A stretch of 64,000 bases of DNA from Globisporangium splendens (lineage: Eukaryota > Oomycota > Peronosporomycetes > Pythiales > Pythiaceae), in contig VFIW01000004.1 of the NCBI GenBank assembly GCA_006386115.1, forward strand, positions 310,001 to 374,000, read 5' to 3'. The notes under the pieces were generated by a model, which had not been told where the DNA came from, ran no database searches, and saw only the letters and a list, made by a program, of their open reading frames with translations. Below are positions 12,201-22,830 of the stretch, one piece after another; the first letter of the stretch is position 1, and every line of letters starts with the position of its first letter. The position numbers and the translations under genes are program-made.

Positions 12201-15200
12201 CTCTTCACATCCCGCTGCATCGTTTCTTGGCTGCTTCAGTTCGACATATCTGCATTCATCAACCCGGCTTCGCGGACATGATTTCGTCAGAAGGGTTGTT
12301 GAACGTGTTTGGATTCGATAGTCTTTCGTTGGAGCACCGACTTGAGCTGATCGAGATGCCTCTCCGTTGTCTCGTGATGGCGTCTCAAATTCATTCGAAT
12401 TTGTGGCGCCGTAATGGTGATGAAAATATGCTGGCGCAGCTGTACAACTATTCTGCGCTGCCGTACTGCATTCACTATCGAGACGCGGATGTATTTATGC
12501 TCCAACTCGGCGTTGTTCTGATGGGACCAGATAGCATTTTGGCGTTGATGCTAAACCAATTCCAGCTTGGAGGATACTTTGTCCGCCCCGCACAAGAATC
12601 CGATGGTGCAAGATTATCTCCCAAGGAGTTCGACGTTGCTCACAAGTTGGGATATTTGCTGTTGGCGGATGGAATCGATGAGCCGCAGATGCTATTGATG
12701 CTGGAAGAGTTTCTGCGACTTGTGATCATTCTTGGAACAAGTCTTCCGAGCTCGACGGGAGTCGCCCATGAAAACGAGTTTCTTGTCGAAGAAATGTTGC
12801 AACAGCTGTGCGCGAAGTCGTATTCTTTCAGCAAACTGTTCGACCTTGCGATCTTACCGTCGGGACAGGATGATCTCTCGATTACCCGTCTTGAAGGCAT
12901 TCTGGACAAGGTTTCCGATTTTATCCCGCCGTCGGGCTTGGAATCCGGCAGATATGAGCTCAAGGAAGGATATTTGGAAAAGTACAATCCATATTTCCTG
13001 CACCTGAACCGAGAAGCCCACGAATTAGCACGAGACAAATGGACAAGCTACCGAAAACAGCGTGCTCAGAAGAAGAAAGCCAAGGGAGCGAAGGACAGCG
13101 TCCCTGTCGAGCCTCTGAAACCAGCGGCAACTCCAATGCAGTTCTTGCGTCCAGTTCAGCAAATTTTAACGTGTGATGGTGCGATCGCGATCGTCCAAGT
13201 GATTCTGTGGAAGGTGCTTCGTGCTGATGGCGTCTCGTTTTCGTCTTCAAGTACGTCTGTGAACGCAGTATCGGACGCCGTTATCTCGACGTGTCTTCAT
13301 TTGCTCGTGCACGGTATCCATACTGCGATCTCTTTGTCAAGTAACCAGTTTTGGTCTCGCCTCTGCGCGTTGAATCCAACCTTTGATAACTTGTCCGTGC
13401 TTCATCTGTTGAGCAAAATTCACAAGAAGAGAGCAACCATTTTGGACGAGGAACAAGCGGGCACTATCGAATGGCTTGTGTGGAAGATTAAGGAATCCTC
13501 CGACTCTTGCCGTCAATTTCTGAACGAAATCGAAGCTGAAGCTACTCGTGGTAGTGCTCGCGCCACCACTGCTGCTGCGGGAAATTCGGCAGCGCCTGCA
13601 GCCATGACCTTGGAGCAACGAAAGGAAGAAGCCCGGAAACGAGCCCTTGCAGCAATGGCGAAGCAACAAGCAGCGTTCCAGGCTATGATGTCAAATATGG
13701 ATGATAATGATGAGAGTGAAGAAAAAGAAGCCGACAGTCCGAGAATAGAGAGCACATCCGATGACGACGAATCATCGGACATTGTGCAACTTGGGAAACG
13801 TCGTGCGTCGATCGAAGCTGATGAGGAGTTGAAGAAGCGACAGAAAACTGCTGAAGAAGCATGCCACAAATGCATTTTGTGTCATGACACCTCCACTCAG
13901 GGTGAAATGGGAATAGCTGCGTATGTTCACCAGTCCACGGTCCTGGCAACAGCATTCCGACCCGAAGCGCACGAGGCGCTTCGACCAGCAGGAGGAAAAG
14001 TTAGAAGTCAAGTCAAGAAACTGATCGAGAAAATGGAACTTTGCTCTGGTGGGCCGAATGCGTTCAACTCTCTGGATATGTCGCCGCCAATGCGAGGACA
14101 TTCTCATGGCTTTCCGGAATGGTATTTGGACGATTCGCTAGCGCTGGATTCTCCAGCGCCTCAGCAGCGCCAAGAACGAGCCCGTGCAATTGGCCATTTC
14201 CCAATGCTTGATGGAGAACTTTTGCAAACCGATGAAGAATTAGAAGTGCTACAGAATGTCTTCAATCTTCGCGACGACCAACAGTTGTTCCCGATGGATG
14301 TGAGAAGAGCGATCACGCTGGAGCTCCAGAATGGACAGGGAGGTGGAGGAACACAACCTCGTGGGCATGTTCACCATCACCATGGTGAGGGACGGCGAGG
14401 TCACGTCCACCATCATCATGCTCTAACTGACGATAGTGATGACGAAGGCGAGGAGTTTACTCCTGGGTTCCACACGGCATATTCCCCACCAGGAATCAGC
14501 AGCGCAAACCGCGAAAGCGCCAAGCTGTATCTCACGCCGTGTGGTCTTCACATTCGAACTTGTCAGCATGCTGTCCACGTTCATTGCTTGGAGCGGTACA
14601 TTACGTCACTTCATGACAAGGCTGTACGTGGTGAGGAGTTTGATGGCGTGCAAGCTATCGATCCCGATTCGGCGATGACGCAATTCTTGTGTCCATTGTG
14701 TAAAACGCTTTGCAACTTTTTGATCCCGACCTCGGATCCATCAATTACTGACGGCACGGCGAGCGACGACATGACCGATGATGCGACGATGGACGAATTG
14801 CAGAAAGTGTCTTCTTGGTACAGTGTCGTGGAAGAGCAAATGAAGATCTCTGGGTGGTACCGAGCCGTGCTTGGACGTGACGGTGACTTCAACGAAGACA
14901 ACGACAGCGCACACGACCTGTGGCGAGACTACTTTGAGGAAACCTTGTGGGAACCTCATGGTAGCCTTGAAAAGGGTGCGCCATTCTTGTGGTCAGCGTG
15001 TGCGTACTCGCTTGCCTCATTCCTTATGGTTGCTGAAGACGAATACCGGAATGTTTCCGGCGGTGCTACCCCATTTGACCCGTTGGTTGATCAATGTCCT
15101 TCATCGTTGGAGAAGGAGCTGGCGTCTTTGTCTGCTGTGACAAAGTTTTGTCGTTGGTCGTTCTCGTTGCTTGAGCACAGTGCAGACGCAAAGGTCATCT

Positions 15201-16729
15201 GGGAAACGTCGAAGCGCTGTTGCCCGATCAATAGCGAGACGAAGCGAGAATACCGAAAGTTCACTAAGGTAAGCACAATTGGTGCTATGTTGCTCTCGTC
15301 GTAAAGGGTGCACCGCTAACTAACTAATTCTCTTCTCTGTGTGTTTGATTAGGTGCTTGGCTCCATTGACGCGTGTCTGCGAGGCACCATCCTTGGTCTT
15401 CTTGTCGCTGACACTTTCACGGTACGCATGGATGCTGCAATTTTCATTGACAATCATCGATCGTTGGTAGTAACCGTGTGATTTGTATTTTTTTGTAATT
15501 AGGCATTCGTGGTCTCGAGTGTTATTGCTGCGGATACGATGACAATTTGGCGGTTCATTCCAGTTTTCAGCGTTGCGGACTTTCTCCAACGTCTCTATGC
15601 AGAGTTTTTCTACGTCGACAAGACGGAAGATACGTCGTTGTTCCAGGACAAGTTTTCTATTGCCGCAGACAGCAAAAGTAATGAAAGAGAGACGGAAGGT
15701 TCGGATGCAGCAATTTCGGATGTGAGCCGTACACGAAGTGGGAAGGCTATCTCTGGAATATCGCAATCGAAATCGCATTCTCCTGATGGCGCTTCTCCGG
15801 TTGCAGTCGTTCAAGACCTCATGAATACCCTGAAAGACGCTGGGGAAGAAAATTCGGAAGGGTACGCTGTGCTGCTACTCTTGCTGCGCATGATCGCCGC
15901 CGATACAAGCGAACGGCTGAAGCCTCTTTCGCGATCGGAGCTGATTGCGCGACTCAATCGTGTGAAAACAGCGAACGCTGTGTTTGTGCGACGAATGAAG
16001 CTGTTTTGGCGCTGTCTGACCGATCAGGAACCCTTTGCAGTGCGATATGGTGAGATGGAGATCCCTGATATCACGGAAATCGCGAACACGTCGGATGCGG
16101 TGCTGGATCAAGTTTGGAAGTGGTGCGTGGACCGCATGAACAGCAAGAATTTTTTGGGCGTGGCAAAGACTGGCGACAAGTGCGAGCACACGGACGGCGC
16201 CAGTGAAGCGTACGTGGCGAGCATGTTTATTCTCCACGATTCGCCCACGAAGCCTCGATTGATTGATCTGCCGATCCAGTATGACGAACTGTACAGTGAG
16301 ATGGCTGGCGTGAAGTGCGAGCGCTGCGAACGGGTGCCTTGCGATCCGGGCATTTGTTTGATCTGTGGTCTGTACTTGTGCTGCGGTGACTCGTGCTGCA
16401 CTCGTCCGTTCATGGATCATGGCCCGCCTGTCGGAGAATGCACTCGCCATGCCGCCGAATGTGGCGGTGGCGTCGGGATTGTTCTGCTGCTCGACCAGTG
16501 TCGCGTCGCGATCATTGGAGGCAGCATGGCTGCATATTTTCCAAGTCCGTACGTGGATGCGCACGGCGAAGAAGACATTGGGCTACAACGGGGACGTCCG
16601 CTGCGCCTCGACATGGCTCGGTATCGATATTTAGAGTCGCTCTGGCTCAACCATCGCATCTTCACCGAAGTGTCGCGACAGCGGAACCAGCGCGAGCCGC
16701 AATATGCCATCAATCTGTCGTATCTCTAG
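9276..16729 (+). CDS. UBR1: UBR1/UBR2-type E3 ubiquitin ligase (N-recognin), 2321 aa
   Basis: E3 ligase that recognises N-degrons (basic and bulky N-terminal residues) and ubiquitinates the substrate with an E2. Seven exons close in phase: 9276-9793, 9894-9966, 10050-11603, 11672-11782, 11855-15268, 15353-15421 and 15503-16729. Domains in order: UBR-box zinc fold, residues ~141-212 (CGAIFTCDEIAYSCRNC, SDHTGHDVYF, CDCGDPHAWKRDSFCSKH), split over three exons; ClpS-like N-domain ~340-410 (FCVRLHNDDVHTLTEVINHI); a long helical middle; a charged coil ~1340-1420; RING-H2 beginning with CHKCILC ~1421 and completed far downstream by CGLHIRTCQHAVHVHC and FLCPLC ~1648-1700; and the Cys/His-rich C-terminal UBR autoinhibitory domain (KCERCERVPCDPGICLICG). 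The RING insert holds two His-rich clusters near 1590-1608. It is slightly longer than animal UBR1 (~1750) and yeast Ubr1 (1950). Confidence 0.94.
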
Positions 16730-16886
16730 AGAACTGAACGGACGAAGCGAAGAGCTATTTCGCCGCAGCGTAGGTAGTTTGTGTATAGATTTATCCTTTT
16801 CATATTGCTCTATGATTTTCCGTTGCCAATCTAGGGAAAAGGGAAAATAAACTCACGTTGATATTTTGGCATTGATACTTTAATTC

Positions 16887-17696
16887 CTAGCCGAGGAATG
16901 TCAAATGCGCAGGTAACTCGGCGTCCGAGTAGAGTTCGTCTTGGAAGAAGACGCGCAGCAAGCGGCAATTGCATCCAATCCGTACCTGGGTCGTGGTCAC
17001 GTGCTTGGTCCCAAAAGCTTGCATCGTCAGCTTCTGGAGATCCATGCACAAGTATCGCCAGCCTTGCCGCTGCCCAAACGCGAGCGGCAATTGTACCGCC
17101 GAGTTGTCGACCCGCGCGAGCGAGCGCGCATTCGTAGCTTTCAGGTAGCGGTACTTCTGCTTGTCATCCACGATTTCGACTTGGAACTCAAAGTACTGCT
17201 CCAGGTTTTTCACAAACAGCACAAAGTACCAGAAAATGTTGCGCGTGTTAAACACCAACTCGGATTCTGGTCCAAGGACTTCGACGATTTCCTCTTTCAC
17301 GTCTTCGTCTTCGAGGATGCTCACGATGTTGCCGTTGAGCAGATTTCGGCATTCGTCTTGCGCTTGCTGGATCACTGGGTGGTCTGCGAACGGAAGCACG
17401 TGGACGCCATTGACGTTGTCGTCGTCGTCTTCACTTGCTCCAGGCGAATGCGACGATGGCTGAGGTGAGGCATTCTTGGGATGCTGTCGATTGTACTGGT
17501 GGTGCAGCTGCTTGTTGTTCTTCGTCGACGGTGATATCGTCGCGTGGCCACGATTCTTCTGGATCACTTTCGGTAGCAGACACTCCAGAAAGACATCTCC
17601 TGGTGAGTACGATCCATCGCCGATCTGCACAAACGACGACGACGAGAGTGACGTCGAGAGCGAGGACATGGGCGTCCCGGGGCTGTGCTTCGTCAT
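16887..17696 (-). CDS. CFAP20-domain (DUF667) protein, CFAP20DC-like
   Basis: Predicted ciliary/flagellar protein. The C-terminal ~100 residues match the CFAP20 (DUF667) fold. Visible elements are a strand with YFEFQVEIVDDKQKYRYLKA, then GWRYLCMDLQKLTMQAFGTK, then QVRIGCNCRLLRVFFQDELY and the closing DAELPAHL. This is the pattern of the last half of CFAP20, the microtubule inner protein of axonemal doublets. The N-terminal ~120 residues are Ser/His/Asn-rich and low complexity, so the protein is closer to CFAP20DC (C3orf67-like) than to the short CFAP20. Single exon of 269 aa. Frames upstream of 17696 also look open, so an N-terminal exon may be missing. It is divergent from the gene at 17895 with about 200 bp between starts. 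Oomycete zoospores are flagellated, which fits. Confidence 0.8.
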   Translation of the reverse strand: MTKHSPGTPMSSLSTSLSSSSFVQIGDGSYSPGDVFLECLLPKVIQKNRGHATISPSTKNNKQLHHQYNRQHPKNASPQPSSHSPGASEDDDDNVNGVHVLPFADHPVIQQAQDECRNLLNGNIVSILEDEDVKEEIVEVLGPESELVFNTRNIFWYFVLFVKNLEQYFEFQVEIVDDKQKYRYLKATNARSLARVDNSAVQLPLAFGQRQGWRYLCMDLQKLTMQAFGTKHVTTTQVRIGCNCRLLRVFFQDELYSDAELPAHLTFLG

Positions 17697-17894
17697 TGCT
17701 TTTGCGTGGGCACGGAAACAAGAAGCAAACGTTCGTTGCGATCGCGGGGAATCCGTTGGACGACTTCACTTCACTCGACTTGGGTGATGATGATGGAATG
17801 GCCGGTTTGCTGGGCACTCGTATTTTTGGCGACTCTTTGCTCACGAGTCTCTCTCAATCGACGCACTCATTGCTTATCCATTTCTAAAAACGCG

Positions 17895-18745
17895 ATGGAA
17901 AACAACTCGTTCTTTGACACATACAAAGACCTCTTTGAGTACGAAGAGTTCGTTGGCACCGAGGATCCCGTTTCCCTGTACGAGAAAGAAGGAATCGGAG
18001 CCAAGACGTTCCTCGACAAGTACAGAGAATGCGAACAGCGTCAAGCGATGGAGTTGCGGGCTGCGTTCCAAATGCCGTTGGTCTCGAGCTTGATGGTTCG
18101 GACCATGCCTGCACTCTCAATCAATTTCACGCCCACGGTTCCACTCTCGTCCACGATGGCGATCCATCGGCAACAACGAGAGATGGTCCCACATATACCT
18201 GCTTCACCGCCAAGCAAAGCGTCTTCGTTCACGAGATCTCGACTGGAGAGCAGCCTTCGGCAGTCCTTGAATAACCAAGACGACGAGGATGCTGGCGCAT
18301 TGCACTTGCGCTTCACACAGCAATCAACAGCTCATGAAGTACCTCGTCATGAGAAGGACGCTTCATCGCCAACCAAGCACACGGTGTCCATGCCGGAATA
18401 CATCAAACTTCAGCAACCATCACGCCCAGTAAGACGAACGCTCCTTCTCAGGCTCACAACGAATCAGTACCGCATCACAAGGAGTATCATGCGCCAAAGA
18501 TGTCGGATCTGCTCATCGACAACTCGGCGCGATCTGCAATGCTGCGTCACAGACACCTGGACGAGGGCAAGAAGATTGAGCTTCTCATTGGGGGAAACTT
18601 CGGCGGTCGAATCAGCACTGTGTCCTCCAACTTACCGCCATCGATCAAGAGACGTCTTCAGTGGTCTGTGAGAGTAGATCAGCGCCGCGAGCAGCCGTAT
18701 GCGGTCTTGCGGCGTGAGTACGATGCACTTACGTGCCAGCGTTAG
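17895..18745 (+). CDS. Unknown 259-aa protein, divergent partner of the CFAP20-domain gene
   Basis: Not recognised. Exon 1 is 17895-18428 (178 codons), with an acidic, aromatic N-terminus (FFDTYKDLFEYEEFVGTEDP), a Glu-rich helix near residues 35-60, and a Ser/Pro-rich middle. The frame then changes to one that runs to 18745. A 71-nt intron with GTAAGA donor at 18429 and an AAAG acceptor at 18499 joins the two in phase 0. Alternatively a single missing base near the CCC run at 18425-18427 would make the whole stretch one open frame, and the intervening sequence reads like coding DNA. The C-terminal part (LLIDNSARSAML, LLIGGNFGGRIS) is compact and probably folded. Shared promoter with the ciliary gene hints at a flagellar role, which is inference only. 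Confidence 0.65.
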
Positions 18746-18800
18746 CCTTCTGTTTCTCCTTTTTTCGCCCGAGCCAAAAATGTCGTGCGTTAAATTATGA

Positions 18801-20691
18801 TTACATTTGGAGAAAGGCATCTTCCGGAAACCCGTCAAATAAGTTACTGGCCGCCGCGTCGTCGAAAATCGAGGTGTCGGTGAACGCATTTGCTTGCTGG
18901 TCAAGTTGCTGCTGCTGCTGCGGAGCCACTGGAGGAAATGCTTGTGTGGTAGTTGGCTGTTGTTGCTGTTGGTTCTGGAATTGCTGCTGAGGTTGGACCT
19001 GCTGCTGCTGTGGGACCATGTTCATTCCGTACGGGAACGAGTTCATCATCATCGGATCCGGCATCATCTGGAAGGCATTCATTCCATTCATCATCGGTGT
19101 AGCCTGCATCCCTGCCATTGCATCGAACCCTCCCGTGACTGGATTGAATGCGCCCTGAGCTGGGAACACTGGCTGGTTGAAAGACGCATTGAAGGGATCT
19201 GCCGGAAGCTGGTTGGTACCCATGCCGACGTAATTGTTGAACATCGCTGGGTTGTACATATTCGCCGGTGCGCCCATGTTCATCGGGAGCTGGTTTTGCA
19301 TCTGCATCTGCATGGCGAGATACTGCGGGTTCATCATCGCCATATTCATCGCGCCGGGGTTCATCATGTAGTTTTGCTGCTGGTTGATGAACATCGCATT
19401 AGCAGCAGCGTTGGTCGCGGGGTTGGGGGAGTTCATGTACGCGTTCGCTGCGAATGACTGAGCGTCGCTCATGGGGAAGCTCTGCGACGAGGCGACAGCA
19501 GCAGTATTGGTAGATGAGACTGCGGCGTTGGCAAAGCCAGTGGTGGACGTCATGGCGGCACTCTGTCCAGAACCATAGAATACGCCATTGGCTTCAGCGC
19601 CAGGATAACCTAGATGCACATTCATACAGAGATATAGTGCATCTGTTTCGTCAGACGACATTCTCTTGACTCCGCACGAATGCACGCAGCAGATATCACC
19701 TACCGAACTGTTGAGCATTGTCTGGGCTGACCATAGGCATGGGTGGATCTGGGAAGGATGTGGGGGACGGGACAGGAGCGGGAGGCGTTGTCAGAAGGAC
19801 GTCGTTCGTCGCACTCTCGGGCGCTGGTGAGACAGTAGCACGCGAAGGCGGTGATGGCTTTGGCTGCTGCGTAGCCACTTGTCGCGCCTGGGCTGTTTTT
19901 GTCTTTTTCGCTGCTGGCTGACGGTTTTGTTGTAAATGCTGTGGCTCCTGTTTCTGCTGCTTCACTTGCTCCGAGTTCTCATCCTCGATCGCGATCTGCT
20001 TGTCTGCGAGCGACGCGAGCACTTCCAGGCGTGCGCCGATCTGCTGACGCAGCGTCATGCACTTGCGGATCCACTCTTTGTGTTCTTTTATCAATGCCTT
20101 TGGAGCTGTACAATATGCATTATTCACAAAGGAGACCAAGTCCATAAAGTCAAGAGCTACGTACACATAGAGCAAAAGCAAGGGATGGATGCGATTACGT
20201 ACGCTCTTGTGTATGCAGCGCGTTCCATGCGCGCAGTGCGGCCTCGTTCTTCTCGAGCATCGTCTGGATCTCGCGTGACGTCATCTTGCGCTCTGCCGAC
20301 AGAAACTGCACTCACACGCAAAAGATAACACACCAATCTCATTATTTCAGTATACCCACAACACACGCAATGCCATGCACATCACAAAACACACACGATC
20401 ACTCACCTGTGCCGCCTGAGCGGCTCGTTGCTGCAGCTGCGAGCCTGCTCCTCCATTCGCCTGCTGCAAGCGCATGCGCTGCTGCTTGGCCTGAAGCGCT
20501 ACGAATTCATTGCTCCCGATCTGGGATCCCCCTGTCTGTTGCAGTTGCAGTTGCTGTGCCACACCCATTGCCTGGGAGTTCAGAACCAACGACGCGGTCT
20601 CAGCGGCAGACGAAGGCGCAGGAGACGCAGTGGCCGCCGAGGCGGACGACGGGGACGGGAACGCGGGCACGCCGTTCGCCATTGCTACCAT
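18801..20691 (-). CDS. SS18/GIF-like transcription coactivator (putative), 532 aa
   Basis: Four exons close in phase: 20691-20407, 20305-20203, 20105-19704 and 19609-18801. Residues ~96-165, spread over exons 2 and 3, read TSREIQTMLEKNEAALRAW, then EHKEWIRKCMTLRQQIGARL, then EVLASLADKQIAIED. This follows the SNH domain of SS18/SYT and plant GIF proteins (IQKML-E-N---I, then a second helix ending in L--LA-IAD). In those proteins SNH is followed by a Gln/Pro/Gly/Tyr-rich activation domain. Here exons 3-4 encode a Pro/Thr/Ser linker and a 260-residue Met/Asn/Gln/Pro-rich, prion-like region ending in an acidic DDAAASNLFDGFPEDAF. SS18 is a SWI/SNF (BAF) subunit, so a chromatin role is the best guess. 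The domain call rests on pattern recognition only. Confidence 0.6.
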
Positions 20692-21042
20692 AGGACTGCG
20701 CTCTACTTCGGCGAGGCTCTCTACCTAGTTGAATGTGGCGTTCTATGGGCGAACCAATGTGGGGAAATTGCGGCCCACGCTGTTTGTTTGTCTGTCGGGC
20801 TGGCGGCAACAGCAAGCAACACGTAGTTTGAAAAAAAGTGGGGCGACGAAAGTAGTGTGGCGCACATAGCATTGGAGCATGTGTGTCGTATCGAAAATAT
20901 GCCAGTAGCATGCACGAAGTACGCCAGGGAGGTTGAATGGCATATTTGCATGACAACTTTGGTGTATTTGTTTCTGATAACCATGTTCATGGACTTTGGT
21001 TGGGAAGATGAAGATCAAAGTCTTGCTCTCCTTTTCATTGCT
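20692..21042. other. Intergenic, 351 bp
   Basis: Between the start of the SS18-like gene and the stop of SURF1, both on the minus strand. It must hold the SS18-like promoter and the SURF1 3' end. Nothing else is seen. Confidence 0.4.
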
Positions 21043-22635
21043 TTACTTGCGCTTTCGGCCTGGGACGGCGCCCACTTTGCCCTTCTTGAAGCGCAGATAC
21101 GCCATCACGGCAGCAGCGATGCTGAACGAGTACCTGTGCGAGAGGGAGACACAAACACGAGCGGTCAGTGCGCCTGCACCTTCGAAGAAAGCATGGGAAG
21201 TTTTATGTCCAAAACTGTACCAGGTAGCTGCGTAGCCGGCGTGCTTCTCGGGCGACATGTAGAACTCGGTGTAGTTCTCAATTCTCTTTCGCAACGGATG
21301 CGTCAGCGAGGCTTCGGCTGTGTCGCCTTCAATCGCGAGCGCATCGACGATGATGGGAAGGTCGTCGCCCTCCACGCCCATTGCGCGCGCGAGCTCCTCG
21401 TGCTGCAGGTAGAAGAACTGGCGGTTCGTTACGTCATTGTCCGGCGTAAACTTCCCTTTCTAATAAAGAACGACATGTGAAGGTGTGAGTAAAGCCCATA
21501 AGTACTAGAAATGGAGTCAAAACTCGCAAATAACTGCCAAGTACCTCCTCGCCGTGACGAAGGACTCCCACAATCAACACTTCGCCGTCTTCTTCTTTGT
21601 GGCTGCCAGCAATGTGCTGATCCAGCAACTTGCGAGGCAACCATCCTCGGTTCACAATGACAGGAGTGCTGTGCACAAGCAATGCATCTGTTAGGCACTG
21701 CGTTTACAATAATTGACCATACTCATTCAAAACGAAGTTCCGTACCTGTTGTCTCGCTCCAAGAGCGAGTAAAGATACCCACCAGACTTGACAGCCGCCA
21801 CCGAATCAGTCGACTCAGCCGGAGCCGAGCGAGGATCTATAGCGTTATGGATAGAGTTTGCCAGTCAACATTCCACCCACAAGCAACCATGAGCTTCAAG
21901 GCATGGGCGTACTTACACAAGTAGTAGGTGCTGTCAGGCTTGTATTTGCCCTCCACACGAAGTTGACGGTACTCGATATCGTCCCTACATGCATATTGAT
22001 GACTTCGTTTCAGCATACACTCCAGAAGCGATCTTTGCAATAAACTCAAGACACGTACACACTGCTTCGTGCCGTTGCATCCTTTGGCAAATCCACGGCG
22101 GCTTCGTGAAGCTCCCGTGTGCGCTCTTCAATCAAATCCACTTTCCAATAGTACCGTTGCGTCTGTAGTAACAAAGAAGCCACCTGATTACACTTTCCTT
22201 GTCGCCACCTCATGCTTTTTTATTTTTTTCCTTTTTCGTAAATGCCATTTGCAAAAGAAAGAAACATCTCGGACTCACCTGCCACACTCCCAAGTACGCC
22301 GTTCCTGCGACCTTCACACCGCAAATGCACACACCGCCCATTAACACATTATAGCTCAATATGCCAGCGCTATCGCGCAGCAACTGTGCGCAGTCGGCCA
22401 TCTTCATGCACACATGCACACTTACAATCGTGGAGAAAAATGCCATGCCGGCATATCGAGAGAAATTGCTCTCTTCCGACGCGCCGCCGCCTTGTCTCGC
22501 ATTCGCTGCAGCTGCAGCAGTAGTAGCCTCGGAGGAGGATACGCCTGCAGAAGACGCCCAGCGAAGCTGCTGCTGTTGCTTCAGCGCGCTTGCGCCGAGC
22601 GCTTGCGCCTTGCGGCATTGACGTGCGAGCATCAT
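21043..22635 (-). CDS. SURF1: SURF1, cytochrome c oxidase assembly factor
   Basis: Mitochondrial inner-membrane protein needed for assembly of complex IV. Eight exons close in phase: 22635-22426, 22311-22279, 22162-22059, 21984-21917, 21836-21746, 21668-21545, 21459-21221 and 21133-21043, giving 319 aa. The first ~50 residues are Arg/Ala/Ser-rich without acidic residues until late, consistent with a mitochondrial presequence. The first membrane helix is assembled across the exon 1/2 junction (GMAFFSTI joined to VAGTAYLGVWQ) and runs into QRYYWKVDLIEERTRELHE, the family signature. VIVNRGWLPRKL near residue 178 is the conserved SURF1 motif. The second helix (GYAATWYSFSIAAAVMAYL) precedes a basic tail. 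It is divergent from the methyltransferase gene at 22831 with about 195 bp between starts. Confidence 0.93.
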
Positions 22636-22830
22636 GACGATTTCAAAAGTGTTGATGAGCTGTTTTGATTATGACTGTCTGGTAGCCCAGACATGGCTCA
22701 TTATGACTATCTTGTAGTCAACAAAAGATGGCATTTTGACTACCACCATACAGTTGAGGCATTGTTTTGGGCCACCAAAGCAAGAGCTCCAACGCGATAA
22801 AGCTGCCAACTGGGCCACCAAGAGAACAAG

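Noticed and set aside
18421..18500. Certain frameshift in the 259-aa unknown gene
   Set aside because: A 71-nt intron (GTAAGA to AAAG) restores phase, so a lesion is not required, although the intron sequence does read like coding DNA.
22311..22426. Read-through of SURF1 intron 1
   Set aside because: The frame stays open, but only splicing to 22311 rebuilds the conserved membrane helix before the QRYYWK motif.
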